Assembly (NCBI GenBank): GCA_020634935.1 | Contig: JACKAT010000063.1 | Coordinates: 1 to 33,157, forward strand | Direction of reading: 5' to 3' | DNA: 33,157 nucleotides | Source: Anaerolineales bacterium | Lineage (GTDB): Bacteria; Chloroflexota; Anaerolineae; 4572-78; J111 | Shown: in pieces, positions 17,604-24,360 of the stretch | Layout of the letters: each line of letters starts with the position of its first letter | How positions within the stretch are numbered: the stretch's first letter is position 1 | Translations under genes and position numbers: made by a program | The notes under the pieces: model-generated | What the model was told of the DNA's origin: nothing | Seen by the model: the letters and a program-made list of their open reading frames with translations, nothing else | The model's database searches: none

Positions 17604-17999
17604 TTAGCGCTCGTTGACGGCCACGAGTTTGGCCGTCTTTCTGCGCCCTTCTTCCGCCTCAACGGCGGGCTGCTGCCAGGGCCAACGCCCCTCTAATTCC
17701 AGTTCCAGGGTCGCGCTCAAGAAGGTGCGGATCAGGACGATGACGGCCAGAATGCCCAGGCTGGCAAAGGTCGGCTCGATGGCGATGGTGCGGATGATGT
17801 CGGCCACGATCAGAATTTCGAGACCTAACAGAATTGCTCGGCCAACGCCGTGCCGGTAGTTCTGGTAGGCTTCGGCCGGGTCATGGCCGCGCTGGCGGCT
17901 GTTCAGGAAATAAAGGGTGGAGACGACGATGCCTAGGACCATAACCACCACGCCGGTGACATCAATCCCCTGGCCAACCAGTTCGATGATTTCTAGCAT
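17604..17999 (-). CDS. DUF1622 family membrane protein
   Basis: A 131-residue protein with about three membrane helices (roughly 10-32, 50-72, 78-95). The segment YRHGVGRAILLGLEILIVADIIRTI is characteristic of the DUF1622 family as I recall it. The C-terminus is short, charged and probably cytoplasmic. AAGGAG precedes ATG 17999. It is in the same direction as the GMC gene, 101 bp upstream of it. The function of the family is not known. Confidence 0.85.
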   Translation of the reverse strand: MLEIIELVGQGIDVTGVVVMVLGIVVSTLYFLNSRQRGHDPAEAYQNYRHGVGRAILLGLEILIVADIIRTIAIEPTFASLGILAVIVLIRTFLSATLELELEGRWPWQQPAVEAEEGRRKTAKLVAVNER

Positions 18000-18037
18000 A
18001 TTGTTTGGCTCCTTGTTGTTTGATTACTACTTAGGTC

Positions 18038-18134
18038 AGACCTTATAGGTTTCCGAATTACGGTTGAGACAACGTATTCTTCCGGTTGGAATAAGAGTAA
18101 TATGGAAAGTAGTGTTCAGAAACCTATAAGGTCT
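18038..18134. repeat. 97-bp element bounded by 16-bp inverted repeats
   Basis: The ends at 18038-18053 and 18119-18134 are exact reverse complements (AGACCTTATAGGTTTC). The interior has no coding capacity. It shares its ends, with one base change, with the larger element at 18231-18547. Confidence 0.8.
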
Positions 18135-18175
18135 AGATGTTGATTATAGAATAACACCGGGTGATTTCTCTTTGC

Positions 18176-18202
18176 TTACTGAAAAGTTATCAGAGTCTTA
18201 CA
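18176..18202. repeat. TCAGAGTCTTACA dispersed repeat, copy 1 (short)
   Basis: TTACT, a short A-rich run and ATCAGAGTCTTACA match the right part of longer copies at 22482 and 23403. It lies in the 557-bp gene-free spacer. Confidence 0.6.
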
Positions 18203-18230
18203 ATTTTTGAGACTAATGTTCATCAAGACC

Positions 18231-18547
18231 AGACCTTACAGGTTTCATATGATCGTTTTGGCGTAAATGATGTTTCAATCGGATAGGGTTGTTCATTAAT
18301 AACCCCAGTTCGGAAATTAATGTCCTTCATGTCATTTCGCAGCGCCAGCGGAGAAATCCCTGTGACAATACAATAAAAAGTGATTTGGCAGGGAAACTTT
18401 GAAGCGACAATGTCAAATTTCCCCTGCGAATGCTTCATTTATGGTGATGTCTGAGGGATTTCTCCGCCTCCGGCTACGAAATGACATGCTTAATTCCTCT
18501 AATTGTCGAACTCAGGTTAATAGGTAAGTCGGAAACCTGTAAGGTCT
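18231..18547. repeat. 317-bp nested inverted-repeat (MITE-like) element
   Basis: The ends AGACCTTACAGGTTTC (18231-18246 and inverted at 18532-18547) are exact 16-bp inverted repeats. Inside lies a second inverted pair of about 40 bp. No plausible gene is present, and no transposase is seen in the window. It ends 10 bp past the stop of the cyclase-family gene. Together with the 97-bp element it fills most of the 557-bp spacer. Confidence 0.75.
18329..18487. repeat. Inner inverted repeat (GTCATTTCG / GAGAAATCCC type)
   Basis: The arms at 18329-18367 and 18448-18487 share ATGTCATTTCG, GGCGGAGAAATCCCT-like and GACA blocks in opposite orientation, roughly 80 percent identical. To my recollection, repeats with GTCATTTCG and GAGAAATCCC occur widely in environmental bacterial genomes. 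Confidence 0.75.
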
Positions 18548-18556
18548 TTCATTGTG

Positions 18557-19465
18557 TTACGCAATCGCTATCGGCGAGACCCAAGCGCCGGTAGCGCCGC
18601 GTACTTTGGCGTGGGTGAGAACGAACATAAATTCAGAGACGCCGGCGCGGGCCAGTTCGGTGGTGTGCAGGTTTTCCACGATGAACATGCCGTGACGGAC
18701 ATTGAGCGTTTGCGGGACGACAAAGGGTTGGGCCGGGTCTTCCGGGGGGACCGGACCATAACTCCAGGTATCGCAGCCGGTCAGGGCGACCCCTTGCTCC
18801 ACTAGCCACATGGCCACGGCCATCCCTGGTCCCGGTTCGCCGGAGAGATAGGCAGCGTTATCCTGCATCCACAGATCGCCCCAGCCGGTATGGAACAGAA
18901 CCACATCACCCCGCTCGACCTGAATTTCTTGCCGGTCGAGCGCGGCGGTGACATCGGCGACCGAGATGACGTAGCCCGGCGACAACCGCTCGACGCCGTG
19001 CAGACCGGCGATATTGAGCAGGAGGCCGCGCGTGATAATCTGCGGGACGGTCTCGATCCCGAGGCGATTGGTACCCCACTCTTCGGCCAGTTCGATCAAG
19101 GTGTGGCCGTTGTAAAAACGGTCGCCGATTTGGAGGTGGTTCAGGCCGTCCAGATGCGTACCCATCTGCGAGGTGCTGGAAACCAACTCGATAATCCAGT
19201 TGACGTTGTTTTCGCCCCAGCCGGCCGGGCCGGCATCGGGCCGCCGCCGGTTGAGCAGGTGAGCGCCGGTTACTAAACTCTGGCGAAAGGTGCGACCGGG
19301 AAAAGCCGGAACCTGTTCATCCAAGATGTGAGCCAGGTCATACACCTGGCCCTGCCGCGCCAGGCGAGCCGCCGCCACGACCTTGGCGGGTGTGATTTCG
19401 TTGAGCATGCCGATTTGATCATCCGGGCCGTAGGGCGACGGCCACCACGGGTTGTTGTTAATCAT
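18557..19465 (-). CDS. Cyclase-family protein (kynurenine formamidase-like hydrolase)
   Basis: A 302-residue metal-dependent hydrolase of the 'putative cyclase' family. The motif GTHLDGLNH gives candidate metal ligands His104, Asp106 and His110. The usual extra His just before this motif is replaced (STSQMGTH). DVVLFHTGWG and GCDTWSYGPVPPED are other family-like blocks. Larger members of this kind, about 300 residues, are often annotated as cyclase or formamidase-like without known substrate. GGGAGG lies inside the end of the glucosidase gene, and the two genes overlap by 8 bp, so they are almost certainly co-translated. Confidence 0.85.
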   Translation of the reverse strand: MINNNPWWPSPYGPDDQIGMLNEITPAKVVAAARLARQGQVYDLAHILDEQVPAFPGRTFRQSLVTGAHLLNRRRPDAGPAGWGENNVNWIIELVSSTSQMGTHLDGLNHLQIGDRFYNGHTLIELAEEWGTNRLGIETVPQIITRGLLLNIAGLHGVERLSPGYVISVADVTAALDRQEIQVERGDVVLFHTGWGDLWMQDNAAYLSGEPGPGMAVAMWLVEQGVALTGCDTWSYGPVPPEDPAQPFVVPQTLNVRHGMFIVENLHTTELARAGVSEFMFVLTHAKVRGATGAWVSPIAIA

Positions 19466-22187
19466 CGCTGCCTCCCGATTGCTGAATGAGTTTAGCTACG
19501 ACGCCCGTCCAGCCGGTTTGGTGGCTGGCCCCCAGGCCCGCGCCGTTGTCGCCGTGGAAATATTCGTTGAATAAAATCAGGTCGCGCCAGTGCGGGTCTT
19601 GTTGAAAGATAGTTTGGCCGCCATAGATCGGGCGCTGGCCTTCGGGCGTGCGCAGGAAGAGCCGGGTGAGTCGTTTGGATAATTCCGTGGCGACTTCGTC
19701 CAGGGTCATCATCTGGCCGGAGCCGGTGGGACATTCGACCTTGAGTTCATCGCCATAGTAGTGATAAAGCTTTTGCAGCGACTCGATGATGAGGTAGTTG
19801 ATCGGGAACCAGATGGGACCGCGCCAGTTGGAGTTGCCGCCGAACAGGCCGCTTTCGGACTCGGCGGGCTGGTAGCTGATGGCGTGCGTTTCGCCGTTGG
19901 TGTAGTAGAAGTACGGATGCTCATGGTGGTAGCGGGAAACGCTGCGGATGCCGTAGGGCGATAGGAACTCGTTTTCATCGAGCATGTAACGCAACACTTT
20001 CACCAGCCGTTCGCGGGTGACTATGGCCAGTAAGCGGCGTTGACCCATGCCGGGTACGTCCACGCTGGCCATATTGCCGGCCAGGTGGGGGCGATTCTGC
20101 ATGAACCAGTGCAGCCGCCGGTCGAAGTCGGGCATTTTGTCCAAAATCTCCTGCTCCAGCGTTTCGACGGCAAAGATCGGCAGCAAGCCGACCAGCGATC
20201 GGATGCGCAGGGGAATGATTTGGCCGTCGGGCAGGTGGAGCGAGTCGTAGAAGAAGCCGTCGGTTTCGTCCCACAGGCTGTGGCCTTCGCCGGCGCGGTC
20301 GGTCATAGCCTTGGCAATGGATAGGAAATGCTCAAAGAATTTGGTGGCGATATCTTGATAAACGGGATTTTCTTCAGCCAGTTCCAGGGCAATTTTGAGC
20401 ATCGTCAGACAGAACGCGCCCATCCAGGAGGTGCCGTCGGATTGGTCGATGTGGCCGCCGGTGGGCAGGGCCGCGCTGCGATCAAAAATGCTGATGTTGT
20501 CCAGCCCCAAAAAGCCGCCCTGGAAGATGTTGTTGCCGTCGACGTCTTTGCGGTTAACCCACCAGGTGAAGTTGAGCAGCAGTTTGTGGAACATGCCTTC
20601 TAAAAAGGCCCGGTCGGGTTGGCCGGTTTGTTTGGCGTCGATTTTGTAGACGCGCCAGGTGGCCCAGGCATGCACCGGCGGGTTGACATCGCCAAAGGCC
20701 CACTCGTAGGCCGGTAGTTGGCCGTTGGGGTGCATATACCATTCGCGGGTCATCAGCTCGAGCTGGCGTTTGGCGAAATCGGCATCGACCATCACCAGCG
20801 GCAGGCAGTGAAAGGCCAAATCCCAGGCGGCGAACCAGGGGTATTCCCATTTGTCGGGCATGGAGATGACGTCGAAGTTGTTGAGATGCTCCCAGTCGTG
20901 GTTGCGCCCGTGTTTGCGTGATTCCGGCGGCGGCGGGGCGGCGGGGTCGCCGGCCAGCCACTGCTCGATGTCGTAATAAAACAGTTGTTTGGACCAGAGC
21001 ATGCCGGCAAAGGCCTGGCGTTGGACCCGCTTTTCATCTGCGGATAGGCTGGGTTTTTGCACGGCGGCGTAAAATTCATCGGCTTCGCTGCGGCGTTTGG
21101 TGAAGAGGTCATCGAAATCGGCAAAGGGCGATTGGAGATGGGGGACTGGAGATGGGGGATTGGAGATTGGGAACTGGGGATTGGAGAGTGGGGGGTGAAC
21201 TTGGGTTAGGCGGAGATGAATGGATTGAGACTGGCCGGGGGCCAGAGTGAGTTGGTAAAGGGCGGCGGCTTTAGTGCCGGTCTGGTTGGGGTTGACGGCT
21301 CCGGTTTCGCCGTTGACCACATAGCGATGAAAGGCGTCTTTAACGTAGGGATTGGCGTTGGGCAGGCCGTAGTGCCGTTCGGCGTTGGTTTCATTGTCGG
21401 TGAACAGCAGGGTCGATGTGCCTTCGGCCACCAGTTGGTAGGCGCCGGCGGTGAAATGCGTCGCCTCAACCGCGGCCAGACCGTCCGGCCGGTCCAGCCG
21501 GCGCAAACAGGGTTTGCTGGGTACATCGCCCAGAGGGCCGGCGGGGTAGCCCCAACTCCAAGTGTTGCGGAACCAGAGCGTCGGCAGCAGGTAACATTCG
21601 GCGCTATCCGGGCCGTGATTGGTAGCGGTAATGTTGATCAGGATATCGTTTTGGTCGGCTTTGGCGTATTCGATCACAATATCGAAGTAGCGATTGTCAT
21701 TGAACGCGCCGGCGTCGAGCAGCTCATACTCAAAATCGAAAAAGCCGCGCCGCCGGTTTTCCACGGCCAGGTCGGTGTAGGGGAAGGCGGCTTGAGGGTA
21801 TTTGTAGAGCATTTTCATATAGCTGTGGGTGGGGGTGCTGTCCAGGTAGAAGTAATACTCTTTGACATCTTCGCCGTGGTTGCCTTCCGAGCCGGTTAGC
21901 CCGAACAATCGCTCCTTGAGAATGGGGTCGCGCCCATTCCAAAGGGCCAGGGCAAAGCAGAGATATTGGTTGCGGTCGCTGATGCCGGCCAGGCCATCCT
22001 CTCCCCAGCGGTAAGTGCGACTGCGGGCATGGTCGTGGGGAAAATAATCCCAGGCCGTGCCATAGTCACTGTAATCTTCGCGCACCGTACCCCAGGCGCG
22101 TTCGCTGAGATAAGGTCCCCAATTTTTCCAATTGGTTGCTCGCTCATGGTAAGCCAGCAGACGTTGATGTTCGGCGGTTTGTTGCAT
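19458..22187 (-). CDS. GH63-type glucosidase (MGH1-like)
   Basis: A 909-residue cytoplasmic glycoside hydrolase with no signal peptide. The N-terminus (NWGPYLSERAWGTVREDYS, WDYFPHDHARSR, YRWGEDG) and the (alpha/alpha)-barrel signatures (EWAFGDVNPPVHAWA, LGLDNISIFDRS, GGNSNWRGPIWFPINYL) match bacterial GH63/MGH1-like proteins usually named glucosidase. The family hydrolyses alpha-glucosidic or mannosylglycerate-type bonds with inversion. The exact substrate is not readable. GGAGG precedes ATG 22187. A heptamer-repeat insert adds a Pro/Ser-rich stretch at about 332-352 between the N-terminal beta domain and the barrel. It overlaps the downstream cyclase-family gene. Confidence 0.9.
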   Translation of the reverse strand: MQQTAEHQRLLAYHERATNWKNWGPYLSERAWGTVREDYSDYGTAWDYFPHDHARSRTYRWGEDGLAGISDRNQYLCFALALWNGRDPILKERLFGLTGSEGNHGEDVKEYYFYLDSTPTHSYMKMLYKYPQAAFPYTDLAVENRRRGFFDFEYELLDAGAFNDNRYFDIVIEYAKADQNDILINITATNHGPDSAECYLLPTLWFRNTWSWGYPAGPLGDVPSKPCLRRLDRPDGLAAVEATHFTAGAYQLVAEGTSTLLFTDNETNAERHYGLPNANPYVKDAFHRYVVNGETGAVNPNQTGTKAAALYQLTLAPGQSQSIHLRLTQVHPPLSNPQFPISNPPSPVPHLQSPFADFDDLFTKRRSEADEFYAAVQKPSLSADEKRVQRQAFAGMLWSKQLFYYDIEQWLAGDPAAPPPPESRKHGRNHDWEHLNNFDVISMPDKWEYPWFAAWDLAFHCLPLVMVDADFAKRQLELMTREWYMHPNGQLPAYEWAFGDVNPPVHAWATWRVYKIDAKQTGQPDRAFLEGMFHKLLLNFTWWVNRKDVDGNNIFQGGFLGLDNISIFDRSAALPTGGHIDQSDGTSWMGAFCLTMLKIALELAEENPVYQDIATKFFEHFLSIAKAMTDRAGEGHSLWDETDGFFYDSLHLPDGQIIPLRIRSLVGLLPIFAVETLEQEILDKMPDFDRRLHWFMQNRPHLAGNMASVDVPGMGQRRLLAIVTRERLVKVLRYMLDENEFLSPYGIRSVSRYHHEHPYFYYTNGETHAISYQPAESESGLFGGNSNWRGPIWFPINYLIIESLQKLYHYYGDELKVECPTGSGQMMTLDEVATELSKRLTRLFLRTPEGQRPIYGGQTIFQQDPHWRDLILFNEYFHGDNGAGLGASHQTGWTGVVAKLIQQSGGSDD
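21131..21193. repeat. In-frame ATTGGAG/ATGGGGG heptamer array in the glucosidase
   Basis: Nine 7-bp units (ATTGGAG, ATGGGGG, ACTGGAG, ATTGGGA and variants) make 63 bp, exactly 21 codons. They encode a Pro/Ser/Asn-rich linker. The family is the same as at 9578. Confidence 0.85.
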
Positions 22188-22251
22188 GATGTTACCTCCA
22201 GTTTTTTACCGTTTATTGAATAAATGAAGCTGCCACCGCTAGCGTTAAATC

Positions 22252-22312
22252 GGGGAGTAAGGAGTATGGGGTATGGAGTAGGGGTATTTTTTCCCTTAAT
22301 CCCTACTTCTCT
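22252..22312. repeat. Intergenic inverted heptamer repeat (GGAGTAA family)
   Basis: The left arm (22252-22284) carries GGGAGTA, AGGAGTA, TGGGGTA and TGGAGTA units. The right arm (22293-22312) is an imperfect complement. It lies in the 332-bp spacer upstream of the glucosidase gene; the rest of that spacer is filled by the two repeats listed next. Confidence 0.7.
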
Positions 22313-22326
22313 GAAAATAACGCTCT

Positions 22327-22384
22327 GGAGCGTCAAAGTTTACTTTGACCCCATTGTGGATGACAAAGCAAGCTTTGTCGCTCC
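22327..22384. repeat. 58-bp dispersed repeat, copy 1
   Basis: GGAGCGTCAAAG at one end and CTTTGTCGCTCC at the other form inverted termini; the inner half GACAAAGCAAGCTTTGTC is itself palindromic. A second copy lies in opposite orientation at 32040-32097. Confidence 0.85.
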
Positions 22385-22481
22385 GGTAAATTTTCATTGT
22401 CGCGTCGTCTCGCAGAAACTGTCAGACTCTCTGCTCCTTCTTGGACACGGTAGCAACTTGGGTACTTTAATGATAAGCGGG

Positions 22482-22526
22482 CTTGATTACGGGGCTGTTA
22501 CTAAAAAATGATCAGAGTCTTACAGT
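22482..22526. repeat. TCAGAGTCTTACA dispersed repeat, copy 2
   Basis: The stretch CTTGATTAC, GGGC, TTACT and ATCAGAGTCTTACAG matches the copy at 23403 over about 44 bp. It runs over the stop codon of the DUF1003 gene (stop at 22520-22522). Confidence 0.75.
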
Positions 22527-23182
22527 TCTTGGGTTACTTCGTGGCGCGTCGATTTGAGGAAGTGGGTCATCTCCTCGCTCAGGTAACGGATTTCCAGTTC
22601 GGCTTTGAGGTTGAGCCGATAATCGTTTTCGGCCCGCAGCCGATCCAGCCGGGCCTGGCGGCGCTGGCTCATGAGGATGATGGGGCCTTGCAGCGCCGCC
22701 AGAGAACCTAAGACGGCGCTGATGACGGCCAGGATAATAACCGGATAGGGTTCAAACGGTTGGAAGAGGACGTTGAGACCGATCCACAGGGCCAGAAACG
22801 CCAAGATAGCCGTGGGGAAGTACCAACTGCCAACCGTCACCGTGACTTGGTCGGCCAGCCGGTCGCTCCAGGTGCGGGATTGGTCAAACATCACGGTGGG
22901 GTTTTCGGAGAGCAGGCTCTCGCTGCCGATGCTGTGGAGGACCTGCCTATCCAGGTCGGACAGGTGGCCTTTTTCGGCTTGAAGCAGGCTTTGGGCGTGC
23001 TGCATTTTGGCCTGATTGAGGCAGGTGGTGCAGATGGCGTCGCGACGAGTCCAGCCGGGGTGTTGCTGCTGAATCGCGGCGACGACGCTGTCGGGAATAA
23101 GGTCGCCGGGCATCATATTGTCTGATGTTTTTTCCTGCCGGCAGATAGGGCATGAGAATGGATTGTGATGATGGTTGTTCAT
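22520..23182 (-). CDS. DUF1003 membrane protein with N-terminal Cys pairs
   Basis: A 220-residue protein. CPIC (Cys11, Cys14) and CTTC (Cys51, Cys54) probably bind one zinc. Two membrane helices lie at about 120-140 and 147-170 (YFPTAILAFLALWIGLNVLF and the next). The tail DRLRAENDYRLNLKAELEIR is the signature of DUF1003, a family of unknown function. GGAGGTGA five bases before ATG 23182 (MNNHHHNPF) fixes the start; a GTG three codons earlier lies inside that site. The same repeat type flanks it on both sides (22482 and 23403), and the downstream copy supplies its stop codon. Confidence 0.88.
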   Translation of the reverse strand: MNNHHHNPFSCPICRQEKTSDNMMPGDLIPDSVVAAIQQQHPGWTRRDAICTTCLNQAKMQHAQSLLQAEKGHLSDLDRQVLHSIGSESLLSENPTVMFDQSRTWSDRLADQVTVTVGSWYFPTAILAFLALWIGLNVLFQPFEPYPVIILAVISAVLGSLAALQGPIILMSQRRQARLDRLRAENDYRLNLKAELEIRYLSEEMTHFLKSTRHEVTQEL

Positions 23183-23201
23183 GATAATCACCTCCCAAAA
23201 G

Positions 23202-23382
23202 GAGTTCGTAGCGTTTGTGGAGTTTATAGCGTTTATAGGGTTTTGGAGTTAGAGGGTTCTTTGAGTTATCCCAACGCCGATAAGTCCACTTTGGCGTACA
23301 ATGCGGTCGATATGTGAACTGACAACCCCCTCAACTCCCTGAACTCCACGAACGCTACGAACTCCACAAACACTACGAACTC
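23202..23382. repeat. 181-bp inverted repeat with 9-bp period
   Basis: The left arm (23202-23262) and right arm (23322-23382) carry units such as GAGTTCGTA, GCGTTTGTG and GAGTTCAGG, with strict 9-bp spacing on each arm and opposite orientation. It lies just upstream of the DUF1003 gene, within its leader or promoter zone. Confidence 0.8.
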
Positions 23383-23402
23383 TAAGTTGAATGATAATCA
23401 CC

Positions 23403-23446
23403 CTTGATTACTGGGCGCTTACTCAAAAATGAACAGAGTCTTACAG
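23403..23446. repeat. TCAGAGTCTTACA dispersed repeat, copy 3
   Basis: CTTGATTAC, GGGC, TTACT and AACAGAGTCTTACAG in the same order as copy 2, in the same orientation. Confidence 0.75.
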
Positions 23447-23607
23447 ATGACACCGTTTTGCTGGCCGATGGGGTTGTTCTGCCGGAGTGGGCTTGAAAGA
23501 GAATGGATAAAAAGGTTTGAGAGCAGATTTGGCGGCGCTGGCCAAGCTAGCGGCTAAAGCCGTTACGACGAACTGGAAAATTATTTCCTCGGCGTGTACC
23601 CGTATTG

Positions 23608-24063
23608 GCCGGCACGTTTTTTTGCCGTCAAAACCCGTTTCCGGCTGGGCGGACTCGTCTTTTTGCAACAAAATCGTCATTCCCCGCTGGGCGGACTCGT
23701 CTTTTTGCAGCAAAATCGTTATTCCCCGCTGGCGACATGTCTCTTTTTGCAACAAAATGGTTATTCCCGGCTGGCGGACTCGTCTTTTTGCAGCAAAATC
23801 GTTACTCCCCGCTGGCGACATGTCTCTTTTTGCAACAAAATGGTTATTCCCCGCTGGCCGGAACTACTTTTTGAGACAAAATGGTTATTCCCGGCTGGCG
23901 GACTCGTCTTTTTGCAGCAAAATCGTTATTCCCCGCTGGCGACATGTCTCTTTTTGCAACAAAATCATCATTCCCGGCTGGCGGACTCGTCTTTTTGCAA
24001 CAAAATCATCATTCCCGGCTGGCCGGACTCGTTTCTTGCAACAAAATTGTCATTCCCGGCGGC
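23608..24063. repeat. Minisatellite of ten to eleven ~41.5-bp units, each with a TTTTG-N3-CAAAA dyad
   Basis: Units of 40-43 bp alternate between a GGACTCGTCT and a GACATGTCTC left part and share the core TTTTTGCA(A/G)CAAAAT then ATTCCC(C/G)GCTGGC. Dyad centres fall at 23667, 23709, 23751, 23792, 23834, 23875, 23916, 23958, 23999 and 24040, with a degenerate one near 23627. Unit lengths are not multiples of three, so the long open frames across it are not coding. It fills most of the 1.18-kb gene-free region between the divergent DUF1003 and reductase genes. Confidence 0.9.
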
Positions 24064-24195
24064 GCGGATCTGTTTTTTATCGCAGAAAATATTTCCCAAT
24101 TTCACGGACTTGCCTACCAGGTGGACGGAACTTTTAGCCTTGACGACCCGATCCGTTAATCCTACGCATCTGTGGTCTTAACAGCCATCAGGCAA

Positions 24196-24225
24196 TTGTC
24201 TTATTTCACCAATTTTTATTAGAAT
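24196..24225 (+). promoter_or_regulatory. Candidate sigma70-type promoter of the reductase gene
   Basis: TTGTCT (24196-24201) and TAGAAT (24220-24225) are separated by 18 bp. The leader to ATG 24361 would be about 130 nt and would contain the palindrome at 24255. Confidence 0.35.
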
Positions 24226-24254
24226 AAAGGCTCTACTCAATAATTCGAGATAAT

Positions 24255-24280
24255 GTAGAGCAAACTTAAGTTTGCCCTAC
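24255..24280. repeat. 26-bp palindrome, copy 2
   Basis: GTAGAG, CAAACTTAAGTTTG, then CCCTAC; one imperfect pair relative to copy 1. It lies in the probable leader of the reductase gene. Confidence 0.85.
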
Positions 24281-24360
24281 TAAATGAGAACGCAGAAATG
24301 GAGCGCATAACCATTGCGGGATAAATTCTGCTGCCAATCTTCCAATGAGAGCCAAAACCT

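Noticed and set aside
18223..18438. 71-codon minus-strand ORF
   Set aside because: It lies entirely inside the nested inverted-repeat element and has no ribosome site.
22224..22511. Small ORF before the DUF1003 gene, sharing a peptide with another at 31943-32125
   Set aside because: The shared peptide is the translation of the 58-bp dispersed repeat.
23608..24063. CRISPR array
   Set aside because: The units are tandem copies with only about 20 variable bases that are themselves related; there are no unique spacers, no leader and no cas genes.
23517..24181. Three long overlapping plus-strand open frames (and a minus-strand one at 23441-23821) encoding repetitive peptides
   Set aside because: They exist because the ~41.5-bp repeat unit lacks stops in several frames. 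Unit lengths of 40-43 bp shift the frame repeatedly, and no ribosome site or non-repetitive domain supports any of them.
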